This document shows positions 24,081 through 34,179 of a DNA stretch of 64,000 bases, piece by piece. Numbering within the stretch: position 1 is the stretch's first letter; each line of letters begins with the position of its first letter. Where the stretch lies: the NCBI GenBank assembly GCA_030549495.1, contig JAUIRK010000570.1, forward strand, positions 544,501 to 608,500, written 5' to 3'. The notes below the pieces were generated by a model. It was not told the origin of the DNA, made no database searches, and saw only the letters and a program-made list of their open reading frames with translations. Origin of the DNA: Nectonema munidae. Lineage: Eukaryota; Nematomorpha; Nectonematoida; Nectonematidae. Made by a program: the position numbers and the translations under genes.

Positions 24081-26670
24081 TATCTCTCACAATGGACAGC
24101 ATGCTCAAGTTTCCTATCTCCCTCCATATTTGAAAAAGCGAGTCGTTGTATCATGTTTTTTATATTCACCTGATGTTCATTGCTCTTGTTTGCGTTTTTG
24201 TAGGTCACTGGAGGAGCTGGCTTTATTGGCTCTCATCTTGTTGATGTCTTGATGAAATTGGGTCATGATGTCATTGTAGTAGACAACTTTTTCACTGGCC
24301 GTAAAGAAAATATTCTTCATTGGATAGGTCATCCTAACTTCGAGTTAATTCATCAAGATGTAGTTTCCCCATTATACATAGAAGGTAAAAAACCCAATTT
24401 TCAATTCTCCAAACAGACGCACACTTTCACGCAGACAACAGAGATATGCGATCTTTGTAAAACCAAGGAATCCAATTTTTCTTCATGATTAATTTTATTG
24501 TTGGTTATGCTTTTCAACTTCTAGAATAACTTATTTCTTCGTTCATTGATTCATTACTTTTTACTTTACTGATTGTGAGGTTGAAATAAGAGTCGTATTC
24601 AAAAATATAAATGTTAACCTATTTTTTGCTTTGAAATAAAACAGTATAAAAGGAGCCTAATAGAAAACCTAGATTTTATAGCAGAAAAAATTATTATAAG
24701 CAAATGTCTTGCCCAGCCGTATCCGGCCATTAAATTTTAATAACAAATCTAGTCCAGCCTTGCGCCTGTGCGGGCGTGTACTCTGTAGCGTACGCAATAC
24801 TTCAAAATGCACTGCTGATCTCTTATTTGTGAATGTTTAGTGGATGAGATATATCACCTTGCTTCGCCTGCATCTCCCATTCACTACATGTATAATCCCG
24901 TGAAGACCCTCAAAACAAATATAATGGGCACGATAAATCTTCTCGGTACGAATCGTACTCTTTCTCGTGAAGCCAACTATCTACTCGCGCTTTTTACCCA
25001 TGTCTAGGTCTTGCAAAAAGAAACAACGCAAAGTTTTTGCTAGCGTCTTCGAGTGAGGTGTACGGAGATCCCAAGCAACACCCCCAAGTGGAAGAGTACT
25101 GGGGCAACGTCAATCCGATTGGGCCAAGGTCTTCTTATGACGTTGGAAAGCGAGCTGCTGAAAGTCTGTGCATAGCCTACCACAACAAAGTTTCTTTCAT
25201 TTTCTTTGATAGGTGCACTGAATTTACCGCAGGCGATTTTGTAACTTTTTTCTAAAATGAACATTCTGAATATTCTATATGCGAAAGCATTGTGATGGCA
25301 GTGTTCTCCAAAAAGCGTTCCACCGGTAACATGCTGCTCTCAGTTTTTTCAAATGCGGTCCGCGGCTTCTTGAAACATTTATGCGTTTTTGCATCTAGTA
25401 CCTCTCATGCACTGCATTTTATATTAGTTATTCTATTTTATGATAAATGTTCATGCTTTATATAAAAATATTATATATTTTACGCATCTATCTCTGTACT
25501 TTTAATGGTAGCTGACTAGTTTAATAATAACGGTAACTTGGTAAAGCCAAAGGTGGTTAGAAGTCCAATTTTTTTGAGTGGAGCCCATGAACAAAAAAAA
25601 GCTAGAAAAACCTTGATCTAGGATATTATTCATTTTACACAAACAATATAAACTCATATTGTTTTACCGATCTGAAGTCAACTCTTCTTTCAGAGTATCA
25701 AACTAAATTTGATTGAACTATAAATTGTTATGCTCTAAAACTTGAATGGGAGATTGGGCAGGTGCTTAAAAAGTATTCGTCGTTTTATTAAGATGTTTAT
25801 TTGGCTAGTATAACTTAGAAGCGACATTTATTTATGGAAATTATCAGTATTTTTACTACTTCTATGACGAGATGTTGACGTTAAAAAAGTAAAAAAAAAT
25901 TGAATGAAAAAATAATGACTCTTCTTAACTAACTAATTATTATCTTACCAAAAAAAACTAACCGACTTATTAAATGAAAATGTGAAATTTTTTATTTTGA
26001 AAATTTTATTATCATTTTATTCCCGTTTACATTTTGTTACACCCTAGATGTTGTTAGCGTACTGTTTGTCAACAAAATGTCAATCAATTTATTAATTTTT
26101 AAGAAATAACTGGTAAATTTGTCAATTTGCTAACGAACACAAATCTAGTTAATGTATATACATTATTTCTAGGAAGGTGTTCTGATTCATATCGCTAGAA
26201 TATTCAATACCTACGGACCTAGGATGGACTTGAGAGATGGTAGAGTCATCAGCAACTTTATAGTTCAAATACTGAACAACTCAGAACTCACGATAAAAGG
26301 CAGTGGAGAGCAAACAAGGTCCTTCCTCTTCGTCTCAGACATAGTGGATGCGTTGGTATTGCTGATGAATTCACAGTATCACCTTCCCGTGAATGTAGGC
26401 AGTGAAGATGAGATATCTATCAACAAGTTGTCCACGCTGCTCTTCGATCTCGTGAAGAGGGGGGAGATTGCGCAGTCAAGGAAGTTTCAAAAGTTTCCCA
26501 AAGTCTTGCATTTGGAATCACTTCAAGACGATCCGAAGCGTCGAAGGCCAGACATATCCAAAGCCAAGGATATCTTGAAGTGGGAGCCGAAGGTGACTCT
26601 CAAACCCGGTTTAATTCAAACAATAAATTATTTCAAAGAAGAAATCACAAAGTATGCATCCCGTTTTTAA
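24081..26670 (+). CDS. UXS1: UDP-glucuronic acid decarboxylase 1 (UXS1), five 3' exons
   Basis: UXS converts UDP-glucuronate to UDP-xylose with bound NAD+ in the Golgi/ER lumen and supplies xylose for proteoglycan linker synthesis. Exons: 24081-24147, 24204-24384, 24841-24945, 25008-25189 and 26173-26670. All junctions are GT-AG and keep one frame, giving 343 aa to the TAA at 26668. The glycine-rich NAD site is [11 protein letters not shown], followed by [13 protein letters not shown] and [19 protein letters not shown], the SSSEVYGDP serine block, the catalytic YDVGK (YxxxK) and [10 protein letters not shown] follow in family order. The C-terminal half is divergent: [16 protein letters not shown] and [11 protein letters not shown] are conserved, with an insertion before the latter. 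Introns are 56, 456, 62 and 983 bp. The donor of the last intron (AAA|gtttct) is weak. The N-terminal ~75 residues with the transmembrane anchor are not found. It looks functional. Confidence 0.95.
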
Positions 26671-26752
26671 TATATATTTTATACACGTTTTATTGAAAAT
26701 CACGCTTTTTATTCTTTTACTTTTTTGTATCATACGGATATTATATTTGCAT

Positions 26753-26758
26753 AATAAA
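26753..26758 (+). terminator. Probable UXS1 polyadenylation signal
   Basis: AATAAA 83 bp after the UXS1 stop codon. A second AATAAA lies at about 26828. Assignment is by position only. Confidence 0.55.
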
Positions 26759-26870
26759 ATTAAAATTATTTATTTTTTGATGTTTTGACTTCGTGTTTTC
26801 ACATTAATCATTATTTTTTTATTCCAAATAAAATTTAATATGTACTTTTTTATTTCAAAACTTTACCGTT

Positions 26871-26890
26871 GGGGGGGGGGGGAGGGAGGG
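26871..26890. repeat. Poly-G / GGGA tract
   Basis: Twelve G residues followed by agggaggg, very unusual in this AT-rich sequence. It could form a G-quadruplex on the + strand. Confidence 0.9.
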
Positions 26891-26979
26891 AGAGTGTGAC
26901 AAAATCTCAACCAACTCGTTCTTGTTTGCATAGATATCATACTCATATTTTTTCAATTTGTAAGTTATACTCACTCAGT

Positions 26980-28165
26980 ATGCATGATCGCATTATAGCT
27001 AAAAGGGCTTTGACAAATTTTTGTAAGAAAATTGATCATCTTATTCTATAAGAGATTTAGAGGAATTGACTCAAACCCAAAATAAGTTAGAATTCCTTTA
27101 TAATGAAGTCGTAGAGAAGAACAAGGAATATAGTGGGCGTCAAGATGAAGATGAGTGGATAATATGAAAAGTATTCGACTTGTAAAGCAAAGATAAATTC
27201 CTACATTTTTATGTTAATAAGTGGTTCAATTAAACTACTCAATAATAAAATAGATTTCGACAAAGAAAAGCTCATATGTGTTGTAGGTGTTATTAAATCC
27301 TCAAATAATCCTAATAAAGAAATATATAAAGATTTGATAGATAAGATAAGTGTCCATGGAAAATTAATAGATTAGCTCGTTTACACTACAGATGAAACGT
27401 TTAAAAACTCCAATACCATACAAAATATGGTAAAATTTGAATTACCTAAAAATTTGAAGGGAACGTCAGGGAGTATTTAGCATTTAAACGCGACTTTTTT
27501 GAACACATATTACCTGTGTATGGCGATACAACCGCGCCGCTAGTATTGAAAACATTGTTAGGAAACATTGTTAAAGATATGTTTGAAAGTTTAGATAGAA
27601 GGTACAACAATCCTTATGAAGTTGTCTCTAACGTTATAAATGATATCAAGAATTGTGCAGTATTTAAAACTAGTGATCATAAAGCTTTTTGTGAGTTTGT
27701 AAATATGCTAAAAACCGCTATATTTGATTTGGAAGGCATTAGTTTGGAATATGAAGTTAAGAACTCAAACACAGTTAAAAGAAAAGTTATCTCACGGTTC
27801 AGATATTTTTGTAATGGTAATAAATTTTATAAGTTTGAGGAAATGATGAAATTTCTCACATTAGAATTGAAAGTACAAGAATACATGTAGAAAATCAAAA
27901 GGATAGAATTAAGGGTCCTGTAAACTTCTCAAGGACTTTGAATAATTGGCCACTAAGGACTTATCGCTGAGAAAATTTAAACACAGAACAACTTAGAGGT
28001 AAAGGTTGTGCTTGGCACTGTACTAATACACATGAAACTAGGTTTTGTAAGTCATATTTAAATTCAAGCGTAGACGTACGTAAAAACTTTGTTTTCAAAG
28101 TAAAGTTATGTTCGTTCATCTTAAAGACGAGTCATGATGGGAGCCAATGCTCCAACAAAGGCACT
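26980..28165 (+). pseudogene. BEL/Pao-type LTR retrotransposon gag relic
   Basis: Pieces in several frames follow the order of BEL/Pao gag (DUF1759). A start-like segment MHDRIIAKRALTNFCKKIDH is followed by a Lys/Glu-rich coiled region around 27065-27165 (LTQTQNKLEFLYNEVVEKNK). The DUF1759 core sits at 27480-27890 (FKRDFFEHILPVYGDTTAPL, AFCEFVNMLKTAIFDLEGIS). A Cys/His tail follows near 28000-28130 (GCAWHCTNTHETRFCKSYL, LCSFILKTSHDGSQC), where one knuckle cysteine is replaced. Stops occur at about 27050, 27375 and 27890. No protease, reverse transcriptase, integrase or LTR was found, so it is an isolated relic. It begins only about 300 bp after the UXS1 stop codon. Confidence 0.7.
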
Positions 28166-28239
28166 GAACGATAGTGAACTGTAGTTTGTTTTAAATGAAG
28201 GTTATGTCCATAGTGCAGTATTGAGTAATTCAGGGGGCG

Positions 28240-29265
28240 CTTCTCAAACAGTTTTGCCAGTATTAGAATCAAGCTTATATGCGAATAAGCCAATGGATTT
28301 ACAAATTTTAAATTTATTTATACAATATACATATCCTTTATATATTTATACATTCCTTGTTTTAGTAAGTTCTAAAAAAAGTTCTTTGATCTTTCTAAGA
28401 CTTTTGGTACCATTCCACACAATCTATAAATCTCTAAACCTCAATAATAGTTCAATAATACAGCTTCTCCTCTCAATCCCTTAAAATGTTCATTTCTTAC
28501 TTTTTCAATAGACTACAATATGTATCCATCAATTCAATTTTGTCTGAGCCTTTATCTATCACTTCTGGTGTCCCTTAAGGGTCGATCCTTCCTCCTATCT
28601 TATTCTCAATATTTATCAATGATATTTTTAGCATATCTAGCACCTTTAATTATATTGATGCTATGGTATTTGCCGATGACATTACACTTATTTTTAGAAG
28701 TTCAACTATAAATCCAGCTATGCTATTCTAAAGTTTATTAATTGGTTTTCAGACAATAATCTCATTTTGAACTCTAAAAAATGAAATTACATGTTTTTAA
28801 AGGTAACAAATTGATTACTTGTACTTTACTTTTGATTTTTACAAGTTTCAAAAAGTTACAACATTGAATTTATTAGGGTTACATATTAACTCCAATCTTT
28901 CTTGGACTGATCATATCAGTCATATTTCTAATAAACTTTTTAAAAATCGGATACATTTTGTCCAACTAAAACACTCCTGTTACTGTATAATACACTGTTT
29001 GTTCCTCACATAACATATAGCTTATTCAACTTTGGTTTTGCTTCAACGAATCAACTTCATAAATCACAAAAGCATGCTCTTCTTGTTATTTTCAATCGAA
29101 AAAATTTTTTCCATACCAATGCTTTGTTCTTTGCACACCTACAAATTTTATCATAATCTTGCTTACACTTTCTTCAATGCTCTTGCAAATTCTCATCTTC
29201 ACTATGCATCATACTACTGTACTCAAAAAGACGGCTATGCTTGTAACACTCATCCTATATAAAAG
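28240..29265 (+). pseudogene. LINE reverse transcriptase fragment
   Basis: Frames along the + strand spell a non-LTR reverse transcriptase in order. At about 28565 there is a degraded motif-B block (GVP, stop, GSILPPILF). At 28615-28700 FINDIFSISSTFNYIDAMVF runs into FADDITLIF, the catalytic motif C with both aspartates. At about 28865-28930 LLGLHINSNLSWTDHISHI is the thumb-region block typical of CR1/jockey-like elements. Stops and shifts are frequent. The endonuclease and the motif A region are missing or unrecognisable. Confidence 0.7.
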
Positions 29266-29693
29266 TATCGATTAATGTGGTAATTGCTTATCTTCTCATG
29301 CTGTTTTTGATGCAAAACTGTAACATATTCTGAAAGTATATTCCATCCTTTAATTTCTTTCTTGTTTTTAGGGTTATTTTTAAGCGATCCTTCGGCCTTT
29401 AATAATCCTTCAAAGCAATATTAGAACATTTCACTGTATTAGAATCATTTTTAATGAATTTATGCCATATTATCATGATCGTGTGAACAACTCCATTTAT
29501 TTGTTTGCTCAATATTTTTTTGAAATAAAGTACCCTCTATCTCTCTCTCTCTAAAAACAATTTTATTTGTAATAATTGGGAAGATGAAAAAGCATTTTGT
29601 TCTCTGATATAAACCTTAACTTTCATCTTTTCTAGCCAAAATAGACATCTTTTTCATCTTGCCTTGATTTTTCGAATAGTACTACTATACTTC

Positions 29694-29699
29694 TTTATT
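29694..29699 (-). terminator. Possible polyadenylation signal for the GPCR gene
   Basis: AATAAA on the - strand about 270 bp after the GPCR stop codon. The interval 29280-29966 has no coding motif and would hold the 3' UTR. Confidence 0.4.
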
Positions 29700-29966
29700 T
29701 AGACAATACGTTCGTATGTGTGATGAGACTATAGAAAATGTAATCGATATGTAGGAGGTATAACTGAAATCAAAGTACAAAAACAATAGGGACAAGATGT
29801 TTCAGAAAGCGAGATATAGCGATCATTTGAAGATTGGACTTGCTTCCTATGAAAACGCGCATCCTACCAATTTTCACGGAAAGATGATTTTTCTATCTTT
29901 TGTAAATTGAATTTGTGATTGGGTGCATTTTGTAATTACCAGCTCAGAAATGAAGCTTCCATTGAT

Positions 29967-32565
29967 TCACCTTTTCAAGATAGACGGCAGACTCTGCCTG
30001 AACAAATTTTTAGTTTCTTTCCTGAATTCTCTGACAAATGCGTAGTAGATGTAGAAATTGAGGTTGTAGTTCAAGCACTCCAAGGTATTGGATATGGATG
30101 TGAAAATGAGGAAGCCTTCACTCGTCGGTATTTTTCCGTTTTGCAGAATGACGACGAGTGCCTGTGGAGTGAGCAAGATGAAGTATTCGAAGACGATGAG
30201 AATGAGCATTGTTGTGAGGCGGAATTCATCCCTCAGCGACTTTTTAGTCTTGCTAGACTTGATGCTGGGCTGCTTGGAAACCTTGAAGGATCGGCCGCTG
30301 TTGAGCTTTTCAGCGTGGTTCTTCTTGGGCGCTATGAGGTCTGTTTCTTGGCAAATTTCGGTGTTGGCGTCTATCGAGGTTTCTGTGTCGGCGTACGCCT
30401 TGAACTTTTTCTTAATGCGCATTTTATACTTTTTGAGGATTTCAAAGTTGAAGAAGATGAGGGCTGAGAGCGGCAGGAAAGTGAGCGTGATTTCTTTGAA
30501 CCAGTTGTAGTAGACAAAGAAGCCTGGCGTCTCCTTTCTGAAATCAAAAGTGTAGATGAATTTGCCATTTTTGCTGTTGATCAGGGTGAGTATTTCGTAT
30601 CGAAACACTCCCGGCAGATTAATCAGGAAGGAGAGGATCAAGCACATGAATGCCACGATGTGAACTTTTTTGTGGGAAATGGTGGACATGTATTTGATTG
30701 GATTGTGGATCGCTGTGTACCTGTCGTAAGAAAGAGCCACCGTTAAAAAGCTTGACGTCTTCATGAAAGTATTCACTAGGTAGTTTGTGATGTAGATGGA
30801 GATGAAGCTCCAGCCGTATGAGGTCACGAAGTGGCAATGCTTGTAGTCGCCATACATGTGAGCGATCGGCCAAAATACCATGAGAACTGATGCTGTAAAG
30901 TCTGATATCGCCAGATACTCGATGTACCTGAAACATTTAAAGCTTTTATTCATCACACTGCGCACGTATTAATAATACACCCCGTGTTTAAATTTAAATC
31001 ACTTTTATTAGCAGTAATTTAGTTGTTACTGATGTTCACTATTTGATGAAAGTTTTTTAGTTACAATGCAAGCCTTGACTATTTAAACTAAAATGTTTTC
31101 TTATAGTTTAGTGGCGGACATGGACTAAAAGCTTTACTCCTCAGACTTATAAATGAGTTATACTAAATCACAGAATGTATTTTAACAGAAATCAAATGGT
31201 AAATGTTTAAGTAAATTACGCGAAAATATTTACTATTTCCTTTCTGTTAAAATAGATTCTGGGATTTAGCCCAATCCTTTGATTACGACCATCTATAAGT
31301 CTTCGAAGTGAAACACTTATACCCTATCCTCAACTTGATTAAACTAAACTTTTGTTTTAATAAAAAAGCTAAAACTTAAACAATAAATTAAAGGAAAGGT
31401 GCTATTATAATTCGCGGCCGGACATTTCTCCGAAGATATCATTCTATTACATGTTAACATTTACATTTATTTACTTTATTTTAATTGATAATTTTTCCTT
31501 TTTTTGACAAGCCCCTTATTTAATTTATTCTTATAAAAATATTTGCTACGTTTTCAAAATATTTCCAAATTTGGATTATATTTTTGGAATTGTGATTATT
31601 TTTAAGAAATTTTTTCCTTGTTCAATAACTATCTAAAATACAATTAACCAATTAATTAACTAATCAGTATACAAATTAATACGTAAAAAACTCACAAATA
31701 CAAAAAAAGTAAAAAACTAGCTAGCTAGATATTTTTTTAGAGACCAATTTAGTTCAAAGAGAATAAGGAAAATGGTTGAGAGACATTTCAAATGAAATGA
31801 ATGAGGCGAGAGAGAATTCATAAAAAATTTATAAATTGTATTCATTCCATGATATCGATATGCCTCGATTGCTGCTTTTTCCTCTCTTTATTCTCTCATT
31901 CAATTTTTGATAGAACACTTTTGTACTTCAATTAGATATCTTTTTACGCACTGTCTAGCTAGAACCTTTGTAAAGTTGCACATTGCAAAACAAACAAGTC
32001 ATTATAAAAGAACTTTTGTTCATAGATATCTTCTGTATTTATAAATTCAAATACACTTGACTATCACTAGGCTCGAAGCATTGGGGCGTGGAGGGTGTGG
32101 AATTAGTCATTTTGGGCACTAGCCATTTATTAGGTTGAAATACATATAGCCCTGATCTTATCTTAAAATTAAAACATCCCGTAGATCGGCACACATTGGA
32201 TAATAATGAAAGTGCAAAATAATTGGTACATTCGTTGAGCTTGTGATTTGTGCTGCAAAATTTGAAAAGATTCTAGCGGAAATAGTGATGGTTAACTCTA
32301 AATTACAATCTAATCTCGTTATAATGGACGCATTTGGCTTAACGTTTTCTCCCTTCTAACCAGGTGACCGTTATAAACGAAGTTAAAGATCAAAAACGAT
32401 TGCTTACTTGTAGCCAGTGGAAGCCATTTTGAAGTATTTGCTGATAATGACGATTAGAGCATTTCCAATCAGGCCAAAGACTAACACAATCGGAAACACT
32501 ACCAAGTAGTTGATGATGTTTAGTTGCTTGACTGCATACGAAAATTCGTTTATAGTCTTGTTCAT
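29967..32565 (-). CDS. Rhodopsin-class (family A) G protein-coupled receptor, peptide-receptor-like
   Basis: Exon 1 (32565-32408) starts at an ATG with an NKT sequon at residue 2 and encodes TM1 with GLIGNALIVII. The donor is gtaagc. A 1480-bp intron ends at tttcag, and exon 2 (30927-29967) continues in frame (split Lys codon) for 372 aa in all. TM2 holds YLAISDF (Asp2.50). A Cys (DYKHCHF) starts TM3, which ends in SYDRYTAIHNPIKY, a DRY motif. TM5 has FLPLSALIFF. A long basic ICL3 precedes TM6, ILIVFEYFILLTPQALVV. TM7 reads LNYNLNFYIYYAFVREFRK, replacing NPxxY with NxxFYxY. Oddities: no Cys in the second extracellular loop, no Trp in TM4, and no CWxP in TM6. Overall it resembles FMRFamide/myosuppressin-type or orphan peptide receptors, but no ligand can be assigned. 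The frame is intact, so it is probably functional. Confidence 0.9.
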
Positions 32566-32569
32566 TTAG

Positions 32570-34175
32570 TGTCGATTTACTGATCCCAATTAGTGCATTT
32601 GAAAGTCCATCTATGGTTCAAAGTTTTGAAATAAATATTGCTAAAATAATAATAAAAAAAATACATACTTTAAAACTATAATAAATGATAGCAGGTTTAA
32701 TCTAGCTGGTTTATTTTTTAGTTATTAGAAAATCATGGGGTATTTTCATCAAAGCGACAGACATTTGCACCCCTTTTGTCCAAGTACCAGCAAAGAAGAT
32801 TCAAAGAAAAAAGTTTAGACCAGGCTCAATTAGACCTCAATATGCGCTTACCGAGCGAGGTCAGCAACCGTTTTACTACGATCTCCACTACTAAAATAAC
32901 ACTTGTATTTCAAAGCATCACATCGTTCACATATAGAGGTGTGGGATACCTTTAGTATTGAGAAATGGCAGTACCTCTATGAATTCACTGGTGAGACGAT
33001 AAAATAGTCAATTAATGCAATAACTATACTAGGGGAGGGGGTGTATTGTGGTCAGACCTCACGCATTTCACTACAAAGATATCGGGTTCGATTCCCGATG
33101 GACCCGAAATAGAAATGTTTCACAAAATATTGACTCATTACATTTATTGAGTTTTGTAAAACTTATCATCAAAGATTATTACTTTTGACAATTTATTATA
33201 TCATGAAGCAATTAAAATATTTTGTAATTTAGATAAAACATTCCAAAACATCAAGAGGTTGGACACGAAAGACAAACCCTCATAATTTTCTGTCATTATC
33301 TTCCGAACCTTTAAAAGGATGAACACAACCAATAATCCCAATTAATTTTATTCACTATGATCAATAAAAGTGTGTTCAATTTGACACTGATTTATTATTT
33401 ATTGATAAAATCGTCCCCGTGCATGATTTGATATAATAACAAAGGTTAGATAACGGTGCAAAGATCATTGTGATTTTAAATATTTATTCCCGTTTCTTAT
33501 TTATAATGATTAAAAAAGAATAAGAAGACACTTTATTGGTCAAAAAACATAACGTTTTAGGCACTGCTGCATTTTCAAAAGTTTAATATAAATAAATTAT
33601 GATAAATAAGAGTCTAGAAAGTTAAATGGAATCATAATGCTGTTACCAATTATAAATAAGTATGTGTGTTATTATTTTGTAAGACAAAGCAATTAGTAGA
33701 TACGCAATAAAGAAAGGAAAGGAAGTTTAGTAAGAAATATCAATTAAAATTAATATTCATAAATATAAAAACATTTGTTTTCTTCAACTGAAAGAAAATT
33801 GTGTTGTTCTTGAGAGAAACCTCAAAAAACTTGGCCAGGTAATACCAAAAGTCTTCTAAAACTAATTAATTTAAGACTTTAAAAACTAATTAAAGTCGCG
33901 ATTGTATTACCGAAAATTAAGAGAGTAGTTCTTTCGGGAATACTTTCAATTTGAAGGAGTCCCAGTTGTAGAAACATACAGTATATGAAAGGAAGTAAAG
34001 AGCTAGTTAGTTTTTATAAAGAGTGAGTTTGAAAAATATTCTATAGCTAAAACACACGAAAAAATGTAATATAAATCATGAATGCAGAAATATTTTTGTT
34101 TGAATATGATATTATGCAATAAGTGCATATTAATAATGAAATAATAATAAAAAAACACAGCAAAAGTTGTAATTA
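32570..34175. other. Upstream region of the GPCR gene; no further gene seen
   Basis: AT-rich DNA containing the tRNA-like sequence at 33036-33107. No convincing promoter element can be assigned. 5' UTR exons of the GPCR could lie here but cannot be called. Confidence 0.3.
33036..33107 (+). repeat. tRNA-like sequence, probable SINE head or tRNA pseudogene
   Basis: A perfect T-arm (tcggg-ttcgatt-cccga) contains a consensus B box, and 3' gacccg can partly pair with the upstream gggtgta. The D arm and anticodon arm do not fold cleanly, and the A box (tattgtggtcag) is weak. Confidence 0.5.
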
Positions 34176-34179
34176 AACA

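Noticed and set aside
29919-30510. Long + strand open frames at 29919-30467 and 30088-30510
   Set aside because: They are antisense shadows of GPCR exon 2 and carry no motif of their own.
33036-33107. Functional tRNA gene
   Set aside because: The T-arm is perfect, but the D and anticodon arms do not fold properly and the acceptor stem has mismatches.
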